Source: Deltaproteobacteria bacterium
GTDB taxonomy: Bacteria; Desulfobacterota; GWC2-55-46
DNA: 64,000 nucleotides
Reading direction: 5' to 3'
Assembly: GCA_015075075.1 (NCBI GenBank)
Contig: JABTVA010000009.1
Coordinates: 1 to 64,000, forward strand
Shown here piece by piece: positions 37,732-47,122 of this stretch (its first letter is position 1; each line of letters starts with the position of its first letter). Position numbers and translations under genes: made by a program. The notes under the pieces were generated by a model. It saw nothing but the letters and a program-made list of their open reading frames with translations. It was not told the origin of the DNA and ran no database searches.

Positions 37732-38572
37732 CTATTCCGCGAGCCTGATGCCGAGGTTTATGAGCCTGCTGCTGTGCTCAAGGCCGTACCTGTAGGTCGT
37801 CCGGAGCTTGTATGGCGCATCGATATAGGAGCCTCCCTTCGCCACGCGCCACATCCCGCTCTCCGGTCCGTAGGGGTTCTGCCTGGGACTCGACTGGTAG
37901 TAATCGAAATCAAAATAGTCTTCGGTCCACTCGGCGCGTTCCCGGACATGCCGTAGAGCCTGAGCGCGTTGGGCTTCTTTGATTTGACCGGGCCAAGCTA
38001 TCGCTGTTGTCGCTAAAGAAGGCGTAGTCGCCGATCTCTGCCTCGTTATCGGTCCCTGACCAGACCACCTTCTTTCCGCGTTCCCTGGCGGCGTACTCCC
38101 ACTCCGCCTCGGTCGGGAGGCGGTAATACCTCCTACCAGGTCGTTGAGCTTCTTTATGAAGTCCTCACTGCCGAAAACTGACGTACACGACAGGGGCGCG
38201 GGTCAACGGCCATGGCGCGTTATATTTCTTTATCGGCGAATACCCGTCACCAGCTCGAAAGCTCTTGCGTGACTTCGGTCTCGGCCAGGTAATAATCGTC
38301 CACGCAGACCTCGTGGGCAGGCCTTTCATCTCATCGCCGTCCCCGACGAAATCCCCATTTCGAAGCAGCCGCCCTTTGCACACCATCTCGATAAGGGGCT
38401 CCACGTCCTCTTTCGTGACGACCTTCTTCGCAGGTTTTTCAAGCTGCAGGTGGTCGTCGATTCCGAGGTCATCGTCTCTCATGTTCATTGGGGGGTCCTG
38501 GGCCAGCGCGCCGGAGCCTGCCATCATAAAGGCCAGCGTAAGCGTAATAGCAAGGTTCTTGAATTTCTTCAT
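37732..38572 (-). pseudogene. Exported SUMF1/formylglycine-generating-enzyme-like protein, frame broken
   Basis: Starts with a Sec signal peptide ('MKKFKNLAITLTLAFMMAGSGALAQ'-type, cleavage after ALA). Frame switching recovers FGE-sulfatase domain blocks: 'VTKEDVEPLIEMV-C-VKGG', 'NGDFVGDGDE', 'EVCVDDYYLAETEVT', 'RYRLPTEAEWEYAARE', 'NALRLYGMSGNVAEWTED' and the end 'RLINLGIRLAE' at 37732. The central motif 'RLPTEAEWEYAAR' and 'G-M-x-GNV-x-EW' are hallmarks of the family, whose exported members are often non-catalytic adaptors. Roughly six indels. It follows purF by 99 bp and precedes the lipoprotein, a likely functional pair. Frame damage is probably mostly consensus error. Confidence 0.75.
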
Positions 38573-38671
38573 CTCTCTCCTGCCTCCTTCCTCTTTACGC
38601 CCCCATAGAGGGCGTCAGACCAAAAAGCCATATTGAAGGGCGCCCGTTGATTCGAAGCGCCCCGGAGCCAT

Positions 38672-40078
38672 TCATTTGAAAAGCGCAAGCTGCGGCGCCT
38701 GGGAGCTCAGCACGTCGACCGGGTACCTGCCGGTGAAGCATGCGTCGCAGAAGCTCCCGCCGGCCTCGCGCACTGCCTGGTACAGGCCCTCGACGCTGAG
38801 ATAACCGAGCGTATCGGACGTTATATAGCGGTTTATCTCCTCCACGCCCTGGACCGCCGCGATGAGCTCTTCCCTCCTCGGCGTGTCTATGCCGTAGTAG
38901 CAGGGGCATATGGTGGGCGGCGAGCTTATCCTCATGTGGACCTCTTTGGCCCCGGCGGCCCTTATCATCTTTATAATCTTCCTGCTCGTGGTGCCGCGGA
39001 CGATGGAGTCGTCTATGACGACCACCCTCTTGCCTCTTATTATGTCGCTTATAGCGTTGAGCTTTATCTTCACGCCGAAGTGGCGTATCGAGTCCTTGGG
39101 CTCGATGAAAGTGCGGCCCACGTAGTGGTTCCTCACGATGCCCTTGTCAAAGGGGATGCCTGAGGCCTCGGCGTACCCTATGGCGGCCGGGACGCCTGAA
39201 TCAGGCACCGGGACGACCACGTCCGCCTCTACCGGGTGCTCCATTGCGAGCCTCGCGCCAAGTTTTTTCCTGACCGCGTGAACGTTGGCCCCGAATATCC
39301 TCGAGTCGGGCCTCGCGAAATAGATGAACTCGAAGACGCAAGGGGTGTACTTGACCGCGGGAAACGGCTTGTAGGACGCCATGCCGCTTCCGTCTATGAC
39401 GACTATCTCGCCGGGCTCTATTTCCCTGACGTACTCGGCCTCAATGAGGTCGAAGGCGCAGGTCTCGGACGCCACGACCCACGCTCCCTTGAGCCTGCCG
39501 AGCGAGAGGGGCCGGAAGCCGTGCGGGTCCCTTGCCGCTATCATGGCCTTCTCCGTGAGGAAAAGGAGCGAGTACGAGCCGAGAACCCGCCTGAGCGAGG
39601 CGGTTATCCTGTCCACGAGCGAGATCTCCTTGCTCGATGCAAGGAGGTGGACGATTATCTCCGTGTCCATCGAGGACTGGAAGATGGAGCCGTAGGCCTC
39701 GAACTCGGCCCTGAGTATCTGCGCGTTCACGATGTTGCCGTTGTGGGCGACCGCTATCCCGCCCCTCGAATACTCGACGACAAAGGGCTGCGCGTTCCTT
39801 ATATGGGACTCTCCGGTGGTCGAATAACGCACGTGCCCTATGGCGGAGCTGCCGTGCAGGCGCTCGATGTCGGAACCGGTAAAGACGTCGGCCACGAGGC
39901 CCATGCCCTTGTGCGAGTATATCCGCTCGCCGTCGGCCGATGCTATGCCGGAGCTCTCCTGCCCCCTGTGCTGGAGCGAGTAGAGGCCGAGATACGCGAG
40001 GTTGGCGGCCTCGGGGTGGCCGAAGATGCCGAAGACCCCGCACTCGTCGTTGAACCTGTCTTTTCTGAAAGGGCTCAT
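38672..40078 (-). CDS. purF: Amidophosphoribosyltransferase
   Basis: First committed enzyme of purine synthesis: PRPP plus glutamine to phosphoribosylamine. 468 residues. A 12-residue propeptide precedes the catalytic N-terminal Cys13 ('NDECGVFGIFG'), typical of the Bacillus-type enzyme that is processed; 'SLQHRGQESSG' and 'AHNGNIVNA' follow in the glutaminase domain. The PRPP-binding loop 'RVVVIDDSIVRGTTSRK' is in the C-terminal transferase domain. The cysteines 'CPCYYGID' and 'FCDACFTGRYP' match the 4Fe-4S ligands of that type. It lies 15 bp after purL. Confidence 0.97.
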   Translation of the reverse strand: MSPFRKDRFNDECGVFGIFGHPEAANLAYLGLYSLQHRGQESSGIASADGERIYSHKGMGLVADVFTGSDIERLHGSSAIGHVRYSTTGESHIRNAQPFVVEYSRGGIAVAHNGNIVNAQILRAEFEAYGSIFQSSMDTEIIVHLLASSKEISLVDRITASLRRVLGSYSLLFLTEKAMIAARDPHGFRPLSLGRLKGAWVVASETCAFDLIEAEYVREIEPGEIVVIDGSGMASYKPFPAVKYTPCVFEFIYFARPDSRIFGANVHAVRKKLGARLAMEHPVEADVVVPVPDSGVPAAIGYAEASGIPFDKGIVRNHYVGRTFIEPKDSIRHFGVKIKLNAISDIIRGKRVVVIDDSIVRGTTSRKIIKMIRAAGAKEVHMRISSPPTICPCYYGIDTPRREELIAAVQGVEEINRYITSDTLGYLSVEGLYQAVREAGGSFCDACFTGRYPVDVLSSQAPQLALFK

Positions 40079-40093
40079 CAGGAAACCGGCACC

Positions 40094-42304
40094 TTATCTG
40101 GAACCCATGTATTTTTCAAACGCGCCGGACCAGGCGTCCCTGACCATGTCCAGGCCCATATCGATGAATCTTCCTATTTTAAGGGACGTCCCGCCGACCC
40201 TGCCTATCACCCTGAACGGGGCCCCGGCCTTTTCCGCTATGGCCCGCATTTCATCGAGGTCGTCTTCCGCAAGGCTTATGACTATCCGAGACTGGGCCTC
40301 GCCGAATAGCGCGTCGTCTGCCCTGAGCCCGCCCGCTTCCATCTCGACCTCCGCGCCGACCGGCCCGTCCGGGTTAAGGCACGCCTCGGCAAGGGCGACC
40401 GCGAGCCCGCCGTCCGAGACGTCGTGCGCGGATGATATTATACCAGCCCTGATGCCCTGCAAACAAGCCTCTTGGACCGCCTTCTCCAGGGCAAGGTCCA
40501 GCTCCGGCGGGGTCCCTTTTTCCATGCCGTGGACCGAATGGAGGTATTCGCTCCCGCCGAGGCCCGGCCCGTCGCTGCCGAAGAGTCCTATGAGGCCGCC
40601 ATCCGAAAGGAACCACTGCCTCGTATGGCAGGCCGCCTTCTCTATGAGACCCACCATGCCTATGGCCGGGGTGGGATGCACAGAAACCCCCGACGTCTCG
40701 TTATAAAGGCTTACGTTCCCGCTTACTACAGGGATGCCGAGCGCGAGGCACGCCTCTTTTATGCCATCTATGGCCTCCTTTATCTGCCACATGACCTCGG
40801 GCCTTTCCGGGTTGCCGAAGTTCAGGCAGTCGGTGAGGGCCATTGGCCGCGCGCCGCTCGAGACGAGGTTCCGCGCGGCCTCTGCGACCGCGAGCCTGCC
40901 CCCTGCCCTCGGGTCGAGGTAGCAGTACCGGGAGTTACAGTCCGCGGTCAGGGCAAGCGCCTTGTCGGTCCCCTTTATCCTTACGACGGCCGAATCAGAC
41001 CCCGGCAGGACGACAGTATCCGTCCTCACCTTGTGGTCGAACTGGCGGTATATCCATTGCTTGCTCGCGATATTGAGGGAAGAGAGGAGCTTAACGAGCG
41101 CCGAGTTATAATCGCCCGGCTCCGGGACGGACGACATATCGAGCGAGTTAAGCCCGTCCTGCCAGGCCGGACGCTTCGATGGCCTGTCGTATACAGGCGC
41201 GTCGTCGGTAAGGAGCGGCACCGGTATCTCGGCGACCGTCTTCCCGCCCTCCGTTATCCTTATGACGTTCCCGTCGAATACCCTGCCTATGACCTCGCAA
41301 TCGAGGTCCCATTTGCTGAATATTTCCTTTACCCTGTCCTCGACGCCCTTCCGGACGACCATGAGCATCCTCTCCTGCGACTCGGAGAGCATTATTTCAT
41401 ACGGGGTCATGCCCTCTTCCCGCCTGGGGACCCTGTCCATGTCGAGCTCTATTCCGACCCCTCCCCTCGATGCCATCTCGACGCTCGACGAGGTAAGCCC
41501 CGCTGCTCCCATGTCCTGTATGCCTACGACGTAATCGGTCCTGAATAGCTCAAGGCAGGCCTCAAGGAGGAGCTTCTCCGCGAACGGGTCGCCGACCTGG
41601 ACCGTGGGCCTCCTCTCCTCGCCGCCCTCGCCGAAGACGTCGGAGGCCATTGTCGCGCCGTGTATGCCGTCCCTGCCGGTCTTGCTGCCAACGTACATGA
41701 CGGGGTTGCCTGCGCCCGAGGCCTTGCCCCTGAATATCCGGTCCTTTTTCACGACCCCGGCGGTCATTACGTTCACGAGGCAATTGCCGTTGTACGAGGG
41801 GTTGAAGCTCACCTCTCCGCCCACGGTCGGGACCCCGATGCAGTTCCCGTACCCGGCTATGCCGGAGACGACCCCGTCGACGAGAAACCTGGTCCTCGGG
41901 TTATCCGGGGCGCCGAAGCGAAGGAGGTTTAAGGAGGCGACGGGCCTTGCGCCCATCGTGAATATGTCCCTCAATATGCCGCCGACGCCGGTAGCCGCGC
42001 CCTGGTAGGGCTCTATGAAAGAAGGGTGGTTGTGGCTCTCCATCTTGAAGGCCACGGCGAGCCCGTCGCCTATGTCCACTATCCCGGCGTTCTCGCCCGG
42101 GCCCTGGAGCACGAACTCGCCCTTTGTCGGGAAGCCCCGGAGGTGCTTCCTCGACGACTTGTATGAGCAGTGCTCGCTCCACATGACCGAGAATATGCCG
42201 AGCTCCAGAAGGTTCGGCTCCCTCCCGAGGGAGGCCACTATCCTCTGGTACTCGTCCGGGGCAAGCCCGTGTTCCTTCACTGTTTCCTCTGTTATCCTCA
42301 TCAC
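40094..42304 (-). CDS. purL: Phosphoribosylformylglycinamidine synthase subunit PurL
   Basis: ATP-dependent amidation of FGAR in purine synthesis, working with PurQ and PurS in organisms that have the small PurL. The 736-residue length identifies this small form. Motifs: '[15 protein letters not shown]', '[21 protein letters not shown]' region, '[11 protein letters not shown]', '[16 protein letters not shown]' and '[12 protein letters not shown]'. purQ and purS are not in the window. The start is GTG 42304 or ATG 42301, directly after the ilvE stop (42306). Intact frame. Confidence 0.97.
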   Translation of the reverse strand: MMRITEETVKEHGLAPDEYQRIVASLGREPNLLELGIFSVMWSEHCSYKSSRKHLRGFPTKGEFVLQGPGENAGIVDIGDGLAVAFKMESHNHPSFIEPYQGAATGVGGILRDIFTMGARPVASLNLLRFGAPDNPRTRFLVDGVVSGIAGYGNCIGVPTVGGEVSFNPSYNGNCLVNVMTAGVVKKDRIFRGKASGAGNPVMYVGSKTGRDGIHGATMASDVFGEGGEERRPTVQVGDPFAEKLLLEACLELFRTDYVVGIQDMGAAGLTSSSVEMASRGGVGIELDMDRVPRREEGMTPYEIMLSESQERMLMVVRKGVEDRVKEIFSKWDLDCEVIGRVFDGNVIRITEGGKTVAEIPVPLLTDDAPVYDRPSKRPAWQDGLNSLDMSSVPEPGDYNSALVKLLSSLNIASKQWIYRQFDHKVRTDTVVLPGSDSAVVRIKGTDKALALTADCNSRYCYLDPRAGGRLAVAEAARNLVSSGARPMALTDCLNFGNPERPEVMWQIKEAIDGIKEACLALGIPVVSGNVSLYNETSGVSVHPTPAIGMVGLIEKAACHTRQWFLSDGGLIGLFGSDGPGLGGSEYLHSVHGMEKGTPPELDLALEKAVQEACLQGIRAGIISSAHDVSDGGLAVALAEACLNPDGPVGAEVEMEAGGLRADDALFGEAQSRIVISLAEDDLDEMRAIAEKAGAPFRVIGRVGGTSLKIGRFIDMGLDMVRDAWSGAFEKYMGSR

Positions 42305-42305
42305 C

Positions 42306-43400
42306 CTATTCCGCAGGGATGGAGTATATCCACCCGCGCCTGTCCTCTATCTCTCCGTACTGGAGGCCTGTTATATGGTCGTATATCCTCTTCGCCAGCG
42401 GGCCGGTCTCGCCGCGGTTGATGGTGATTGACGCGCCCTGGTGGTGTATCTCGCCCACAGGCGATATGACCGCGGCAGTGCCTGTGCCGAAGGCCTCCCT
42501 GAGACTCCCCTTTTTCGACGCGGCAAAGACCTCGTCTATTGAGATCCTCCGCTCCGACACCTTAAGGCCCCAGTCCCCGGCTATCGTAATGACCGAGTCG
42601 CGGGTTACGCCGGCGAGCACCGAGCCGCCGAGGGCCGGGGTCACGAGCTCGTCTTCGAGGAGGAAGAACATGTTCATGGTGCCGACCTCCTCTATATATT
42701 TTTTCTCGACCGCGTCGAGCCACAATACCTGCGTAAAGCCCTTCTTCTTGGCCTCCTCCGCGGGCAAAAGGCTTGCCGCGTAGTTCGCCGGGGTCTTGGC
42801 CTCTCCGAGGCCGCCCCTTACGGCCCGGACGTACTCGCCCGGTGTAGTGAGCTTTACCGGGTTTATCCCCTCTTTATAGTACGAGCCCACGGGCGAGGTT
42901 ATGATGAGGAACTTGTACGTGTCAGAGACCTTAACGCCGAGGTAGTTGTCGGTTGCGAATATGAAAGGCCTTATATAGAGCGCGCAGCCCCTTTTGGGCG
43001 GGACCCAGCCCCTGTCGGTCCTGATAAGCGCGTGGAGGCCCGCGATGAAGTCCTGATAGGAGACGGGGGGGATGCAGAGCCTCCTGGAGGAACGGAGCAT
43101 CCTTTCATGATATTTCTCGGGCCTGAATATGTTTATGGAGCCGTTCGGGGCGCGGAAGGCCTTGAGCCCCTCGAAAATGGCCTGCCCGTAATGGAGGGTA
43201 GTGAGCGCCGGTGAGACCTCGATATTGCCGAAGGGGACGACTGCCGGGAGGCCCCACATGCCGTCTCTAAAGTCCATCGATAGCATGTGGTCGGAAAAGA
43301 CGGTGCCGAAGACCGGGTTTTCGAGGATGCCGGGGGTGAGCCTGCTCTCCTTCACCCTCCTTACCTCGACATTTTTTAGGAGCGGCATATTATTGGACAT
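42306..43400 (-). CDS. ilvE: Branched-chain amino acid aminotransferase (class II type)
   Basis: PLP enzyme for the final transamination step of Val/Leu/Ile synthesis, complementing the ilv/leu operon 14 kb away. 364 residues from ATG 43400 ('[10 protein letters not shown]'). The family-specific stretches are '[19 protein letters not shown]', '[12 protein letters not shown]', '[15 protein letters not shown]' and '[17 protein letters not shown]', where the Lys is the likely PLP attachment site. It belongs to the larger, eukaryote-like BCAT group, not to the short E. coli IlvE. The frame is open upstream to 43523 but without homology. It is followed within 5 bp by purL. The gap 43401-43599 shows no gene. 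Confidence 0.95.
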   Translation of the reverse strand: MSNNMPLLKNVEVRRVKESRLTPGILENPVFGTVFSDHMLSMDFRDGMWGLPAVVPFGNIEVSPALTTLHYGQAIFEGLKAFRAPNGSINIFRPEKYHERMLRSSRRLCIPPVSYQDFIAGLHALIRTDRGWVPPKRGCALYIRPFIFATDNYLGVKVSDTYKFLIITSPVGSYYKEGINPVKLTTPGEYVRAVRGGLGEAKTPANYAASLLPAEEAKKKGFTQVLWLDAVEKKYIEEVGTMNMFFLLEDELVTPALGGSVLAGVTRDSVITIAGDWGLKVSERRISIDEVFAASKKGSLREAFGTGTAAVISPVGEIHHQGASITINRGETGPLAKRIYDHITGLQYGEIEDRRGWIYSIPAE

Positions 43401-43599
43401 TTTCCCTTGCTTAGGACCTGGCGGCTCCCTTCGGAAACCCGGATTTTTCAAAGGGGTTTTTCCGCAGAGGGGCCGGAAAGCGAGCTTTCTCCGGCTATCC
43501 GGAGAAAAGTTAAAATAACCCAAAAAAGGGCAAATGACAAGAGCGAAAAGAGGCGTGGAATCGTATTTAGAGGGGCAGGCAAGACGGAAAAGCTCCGGT

Positions 43600-44109
43600 T
43601 CAGGAGCCCTCGCTCGAAGGGAGCCTCTCTATCATCTCCATTGCTTTCCCGATGATATCCTTCTCGTCCTTGAACCTCATCATGCCGGCAGCCTCGCCTA
43701 TGGGGACCCACCTGCACTCGTCGACCTCCTCGTCGTGGTCCTCGACGCTGCCTGACGTATACTCCATTAGGAAGAAATATACTATCTTGAATACCCTCCT
43801 GGTCTCCCCGCCCTCTTTCAAGGTGAAGAAATACTCTATATGCCCGATCTTCTCGATTATCCGGCCGTCAAGGCCCGTCTCTTCCCTTACCTCCCGGTGC
43901 GCGGTCCTCGCGAGGTTCTCGCCTTTTTCAGCCGTGCCCTTGGGAAGCCCCCAGGCCTTGCCGCCGCGTACGGAAATAAGCGCGACCTCGACCATCCCTT
44001 CCCTTCTCCTGAAGATGACGCCCCCGGCCGAAATCCGGCGCTCCGCCACGTTCTCCTCCGTACGGATTACAGAACCACTACAGCCCCGACTCAAATCCCT
44101 CTTTTCCAA
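43600..44109 (-). CDS. NUDIX hydrolase
   Basis: 169-residue protein with a full NUDIX box 'GTAEKGENLARTAHREVREETG' (G-x5-E-x7-RE-x2-EE-x-G pattern) near residue 60, inside 'KAWGLPKGTAEKGE'. The region before it ('RRISAGGVIFRRREGMVEVALI') and after it ('YFFTLKEGGETRRVFKIVYFFLMEY') are the usual flanking strands. Such proteins hydrolyse nucleoside diphosphates linked to another group; this compact type resembles diadenosine tetraphosphate or 8-oxo-dGTP hydrolases, but the substrate is uncertain. The start is uncertain; the first 22 residues are not family-like. Confidence 0.88.
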   Translation of the reverse strand: MEKRDLSRGCSGSVIRTEENVAERRISAGGVIFRRREGMVEVALISVRGGKAWGLPKGTAEKGENLARTAHREVREETGLDGRIIEKIGHIEYFFTLKEGGETRRVFKIVYFFLMEYTSGSVEDHDEEVDECRWVPIGEAAGMMRFKDEKDIIGKAMEMIERLPSSEGS

Positions 44110-44137
44110 AGGGTGAGAAAGGGGGATTAATGGTCCT

Positions 44138-45052
44138 TCAGCAATACCCTTCTATCCGGTTCAAACCTTTTTGGCGCGCAGTCTCGACAGCCTCTTCTAA
44201 TTCCGTATCCGTTGTCCTTCTTGAGAGGCGCGGGTCCTCGAAGGCCCTGTATACAGGCCTGTACTGGCCCATGATGTTGACATAGGTGTCCGTGGAGATG
44301 TCCGCAGCAAGGAAGCGCATCACCTCCCCGGTACCGGCAAGGCCGTCCGGGAGGACGAGGTGCCTTACGATGAGGCCCCGGCGGGCAATATTGTCCGGCC
44401 CGGTCTCGAGATTTCCGACCTGCCTGTGCATCTCCCTTACCGCCCCCCTTGCATTCGAGAAATACCCGTGTATGCCTGAAAGATCGAGGCCGTTCAGGTC
44501 GGAGCCGTATTTGATGTCCGGCATGTATATGTCGAATATGCCTTCAAGGAGCCTTAACGTCTCGACCGAGTCGTACCCGCCCGAGTTGTAGACGAGCGGC
44601 ACATCGAGGCCGTTCTCAATGGCAAGGGGAAGGCTTTCGGCGATCTGCGGCGCCTGGTGGGTCGGAGTGACGAAGTTTATGTTATGGCAGCCCTCCCTCT
44701 GGAGGCGGAGCATCATGGAGGCGAGCCCCTCGGGTGTCACTTCCCTCCCGTCCCCGGAGCGGCTTATCTCATGGTTCTGGCAGAAGACGCATTTGAGATT
44801 GCAGTAGGAAAGGAATATCGTGCCGCTGCCAAAACGGCCCGAAAGCGGCGGCTCCTCGCCGAAGTGCGCGATGGCCGCGGAAACGCGCGGAAGTGCGCCG
44901 GAGTGGCAGACGCCGGTCTCCCCGTCGAGGCGGGATGCGCCGCATCTCAAGGGGCAAAGCCTGCACGGCGAAAGCAAGGCCCTGAGCCCCTTTATCCTCT
45001 CAAAGAGCTCGCCGGTCTCGTAAAGCCTTATGTAGCCCGGACGGAAACCCAT
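44138..45052 (-). CDS. PflX-like radical SAM protein (COG1313)
   Basis: 304 residues. An N-terminal Cys-rich segment ('CRLCPLRCGASRLDGETGVC') is followed by the radical SAM motif 'CNLKCVFCQN' (C-x3-C-x2-C) near residue 85, 'GCHNINFVTPTHQAPQI' and 'VYNSGGYDSVETLRLL' (barrel strands). This arrangement is the COG1313 'PflX' group, related to pyruvate formate-lyase activases, but its targets are unknown. 28 bp separate it from the NUDIX gene. Confidence 0.88.
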   Translation of the reverse strand: MGFRPGYIRLYETGELFERIKGLRALLSPCRLCPLRCGASRLDGETGVCHSGALPRVSAAIAHFGEEPPLSGRFGSGTIFLSYCNLKCVFCQNHEISRSGDGREVTPEGLASMMLRLQREGCHNINFVTPTHQAPQIAESLPLAIENGLDVPLVYNSGGYDSVETLRLLEGIFDIYMPDIKYGSDLNGLDLSGIHGYFSNARGAVREMHRQVGNLETGPDNIARRGLIVRHLVLPDGLAGTGEVMRFLAADISTDTYVNIMGQYRPVYRAFEDPRLSRRTTDTELEEAVETARQKGLNRIEGYC

Positions 45053-45158
45053 ACACGGACATTATATCAGGAACGGCTCCCCGGCAGGAACCAAAAAGCG
45101 GCCCTGGCAGGACGGGCAACTGCCGTCGCTTCAGCGTAGATCCTGACGCGCGTAAATG

Positions 45159-45548
45159 TCATAGAGTGGGCTTCCTGCCTCCGGACCGCCCTTCGAGCTC
45201 GTTCTGGCACCTGAGGCAGTGCTCGGCGTAAGGCATGGCCTTGAGCCTCTCGTCTCCTATCTCAGCCCCGCACCTGCTGCAAGTGCCGTACGTGCCCTCA
45301 TCCAGCTTCCGCAGGGCCACTTCCATACTCTCGAGCTCCTGCCGCCTCAAGTCCGAGACCGAAAGGCCGAGGTCTTCGACAAGGTCCAGGACCGAGAGCT
45401 CCTCGAGGTCGTGCGGTATGTCGAACTGGTCGTTATAGTCCTTTCCGAATTTCCTGAATATCTCTTCCCTCAACTCGTTCCACACCTTGCGCTTCCTGTC
45501 GAGGAGGAGCTTTTTATGCGCTGCCTTGTGGTTGTCATTCCGGTTCAT
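45159..45548 (-). CDS. DksA/TraR-type C4 zinc-finger protein
   Basis: 129 residues from ATG 45548, supported by AGGAGGTCTGCCC just upstream. A basic coiled-coil N-terminus ('HKKLLLDRKRKVWNELREEI') leads to the DksA family helices with 'LEELSVLDLVEDLGLSVSDLRRQELESMEVALRKLDEGTYGTCSRCG' in pieces and four Cys ligands ('CSRCG', 'CLRCQ'). DksA proteins bind the RNA-polymerase secondary channel and act with ppGpp, which Rel makes. Whether this is a true DksA or a shorter regulator like YocK/TraR is unclear. A Family C element begins 25 bp upstream of its start. Confidence 0.9.
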   Translation of the reverse strand: MNRNDNHKAAHKKLLLDRKRKVWNELREEIFRKFGKDYNDQFDIPHDLEELSVLDLVEDLGLSVSDLRRQELESMEVALRKLDEGTYGTCSRCGAEIGDERLKAMPYAEHCLRCQNELEGRSGGRKPTL

Positions 45549-45573
45549 CTGGGCAGACCTCCTTTTTAGGCCT

Positions 45574-45718
45574 GGGCAACCTCTAAAAATTGGTCTTTTC
45601 CCCGGATTCTGTGTCAGGCCAGGAATAAAAATGCTCACATATGAATCATATATGCTCCGCTTTTTATTCTCGGCCTTCCTTGACTGCGGGAAAAATCTCT
45701 AATTTTTAGAGGTTGCCC
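45574..45718. repeat. Family C palindromic element, copy 1 (3' of the MAT gene)
   Basis: 145 bp with perfect 18-bp terminal inverted repeats: GGGCAACCTCTAAAAATT (45574-45591) and its complement (45701-45718). The interior is also an imperfect palindrome (GGCC..GAATAAAAA..GC..CATAT repeated inverted), so nearly the whole element can fold into one long hairpin. AT-rich compared with its surroundings, no coding capacity. It looks like a MITE-like or REP-like non-autonomous element. Confidence 0.88.
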
Positions 45719-45722
45719 CTTA

Positions 45723-46925
45723 TCAGCATACCGGGTGCTCGCCCCTGGCGAGCTCTTCGGTAAACGAAGGTATCCGCGAAAGGAACTCGTCGATTATCTT
45801 CACCACTCCCCTCTCGTAATGCTCCCTGCCGGCCCTGCCATCGGGTATCACCTGCACAAAGACCTGCTTCGGCTCGTCTATGGGCCTCCCTATCTCGCCC
45901 AGGAGCCAGACCGAAACCTCCTTGACGCCCTTGACGCGCCCGTATATCTCGGAAGCCATGAGGTGCGACAGTATCGAGTATATCTTCCCCACGTGGCTTA
46001 CGGGGTTTTTCCCGGCTGCCGCCTCGGTGCCCATCGGGCGGTTGAGAGAGATGACGCCGTTTACGCGGTTCCCCCTCCCCACCTGGCCCGAGTCCGCGTC
46101 CTCGGCGGAGGTGCCGAGAAGAGTCAGGTACACGCCCCTGGTGCCCTGGCCTTTCACGTCGAGGGAATTGAGATTGAGAGTGACTTTAGAAAACGGAAAG
46201 CCCGAGAGGAAGTCCCTGATCGCGGTGTGCATCTCATTTTTCTTTTTAAAGTAGGCCGCCTCGCTCTCAATAAGACCCGCCAGAAGCGGGCAGGCGACCG
46301 TTAAGTCAAGCTCGCTTCCAGTCCTTACGCCCATCACCTTCACGTCCGAGCCCGCCTCGGGGAAACGCAGTTTGAAGGCCTCGGAATTTATGAGGCGTTC
46401 TGTTGCCAGGACCGCGCGCTCGGCGGGAGTAAGCGGCGCGTATCCAGCCGCCGCGGAAGTGTCGTTCGCGACCCTCACCCTGCCGCGCCTCCCGAATATC
46501 CCGGCAAGCTCCTCGGAGCCCGGCTGCAGTACGACCCTGACCTCAAGGTGCTTATCGGGGTCCACGTGCGGGAGGTTCTCCGCGACCCAGGAACGGACGG
46601 TCCGCTTGACGATCTCCTCGACCGGGACGCTGGACTTCTCAGTCCCGTAAGAGGCCCTGTCGCCGACTATCAGCTCCATGGGCTTCAGGACCCTCCCGCC
46701 GCCGAAGCCCTTCTCCACCTGCCCGGCCACAAGGAGGCCCTTGTCGATGTTATGATGGAGGACGGCGCCGAACCTCTCCATGTACTCGCGGCTCAAGGCA
46801 ACCGAAATCCTCTCCATGACCGCGTCGCAGATGGAGTCCGGGTGCCCGGTCCCCTTTCTCTCGACTATCTCCACGGCCTGCTCGGAAACGGCCATGTTCG
46901 CTGAGACCTCTACCCTTTTCTCCAT
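45723..46925 (-). CDS. mat: Archaeal-type S-adenosylmethionine synthetase
   Basis: Makes S-adenosylmethionine from methionine and ATP. The 400-residue protein belongs to the archaeal MAT family (PF01941 type), only distantly related to bacterial MetK: 'AVEIVERKGTGHPDSICDAVMERIS' region, 'FGAVLHHNIDKGLLVAGQ', 'VANDTSAAAGYAPLTPAE', 'DVKVMGVRTGSELDLTVA' and 'SHVGKIYSILSH'. Start ATG 46925; the next possible codon is a TTG six bases upstream, and no clear Shine-Dalgarno is visible. A SAM riboswitch would not fit in the short leader. The gene is enclosed by two palindromic elements (45574-45718 and 46983-47122) with only 4 and 57 bp to spare. The MAT type may reflect old transfer; composition matches the window. 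Confidence 0.93.
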   Translation of the reverse strand: MEKRVEVSANMAVSEQAVEIVERKGTGHPDSICDAVMERISVALSREYMERFGAVLHHNIDKGLLVAGQVEKGFGGGRVLKPMELIVGDRASYGTEKSSVPVEEIVKRTVRSWVAENLPHVDPDKHLEVRVVLQPGSEELAGIFGRRGRVRVANDTSAAAGYAPLTPAERAVLATERLINSEAFKLRFPEAGSDVKVMGVRTGSELDLTVACPLLAGLIESEAAYFKKKNEMHTAIRDFLSGFPFSKVTLNLNSLDVKGQGTRGVYLTLLGTSAEDADSGQVGRGNRVNGVISLNRPMGTEAAAGKNPVSHVGKIYSILSHLMASEIYGRVKGVKEVSVWLLGEIGRPIDEPKQVFVQVIPDGRAGREHYERGVVKIIDEFLSRIPSFTEELARGEHPVC

Positions 46926-46982
46926 TATCAATCGGTCCCGGAGGGGTTTTCTATTCGAATCGGCCCCTCACTGTTTTTTGAG

Positions 46983-47122
46983 GGTGCCTCTAAAAATTAG
47001 AAATTTTTTCTGAGGTCGAGGCAGAGGCGGAAATAAACGCGGAGCATATATGTGAATATGTGAGCATTTTATTTCCGCCTCAACGAAGAGATCAGGAAAA
47101 AGAACAATTTTTAGAGGCAGCC
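46983..47122. repeat. Family C palindromic element, copy 2 (5' of the MAT gene)
   Basis: 140 bp. Ends GGTGCCTCTAAAAATT (46983-46998) and AATTTTTAGAGGCAGCC (47106-47122); interior arms GAGGCGGAAATAAA and TTTATTTCCGCCTC are a perfect 14-bp inverted pair. The asymmetric centre (GCGGAGCATATATGTG) matches copy 1 in the opposite orientation. The right end overlaps the last codons of queH. Confidence 0.88.

Noticed and set aside
38594-38611. Hairpin ACGCCC/GGGCGT between purF and the SUMF1-type gene as a terminator
   Set aside because: Six-bp stem with no T-run on the - strand; too weak to call.
46926-46982. SAM riboswitch before the MAT gene
   Set aside because: Only 57 bp lie between the element and the start codon, with no conserved riboswitch helices visible.
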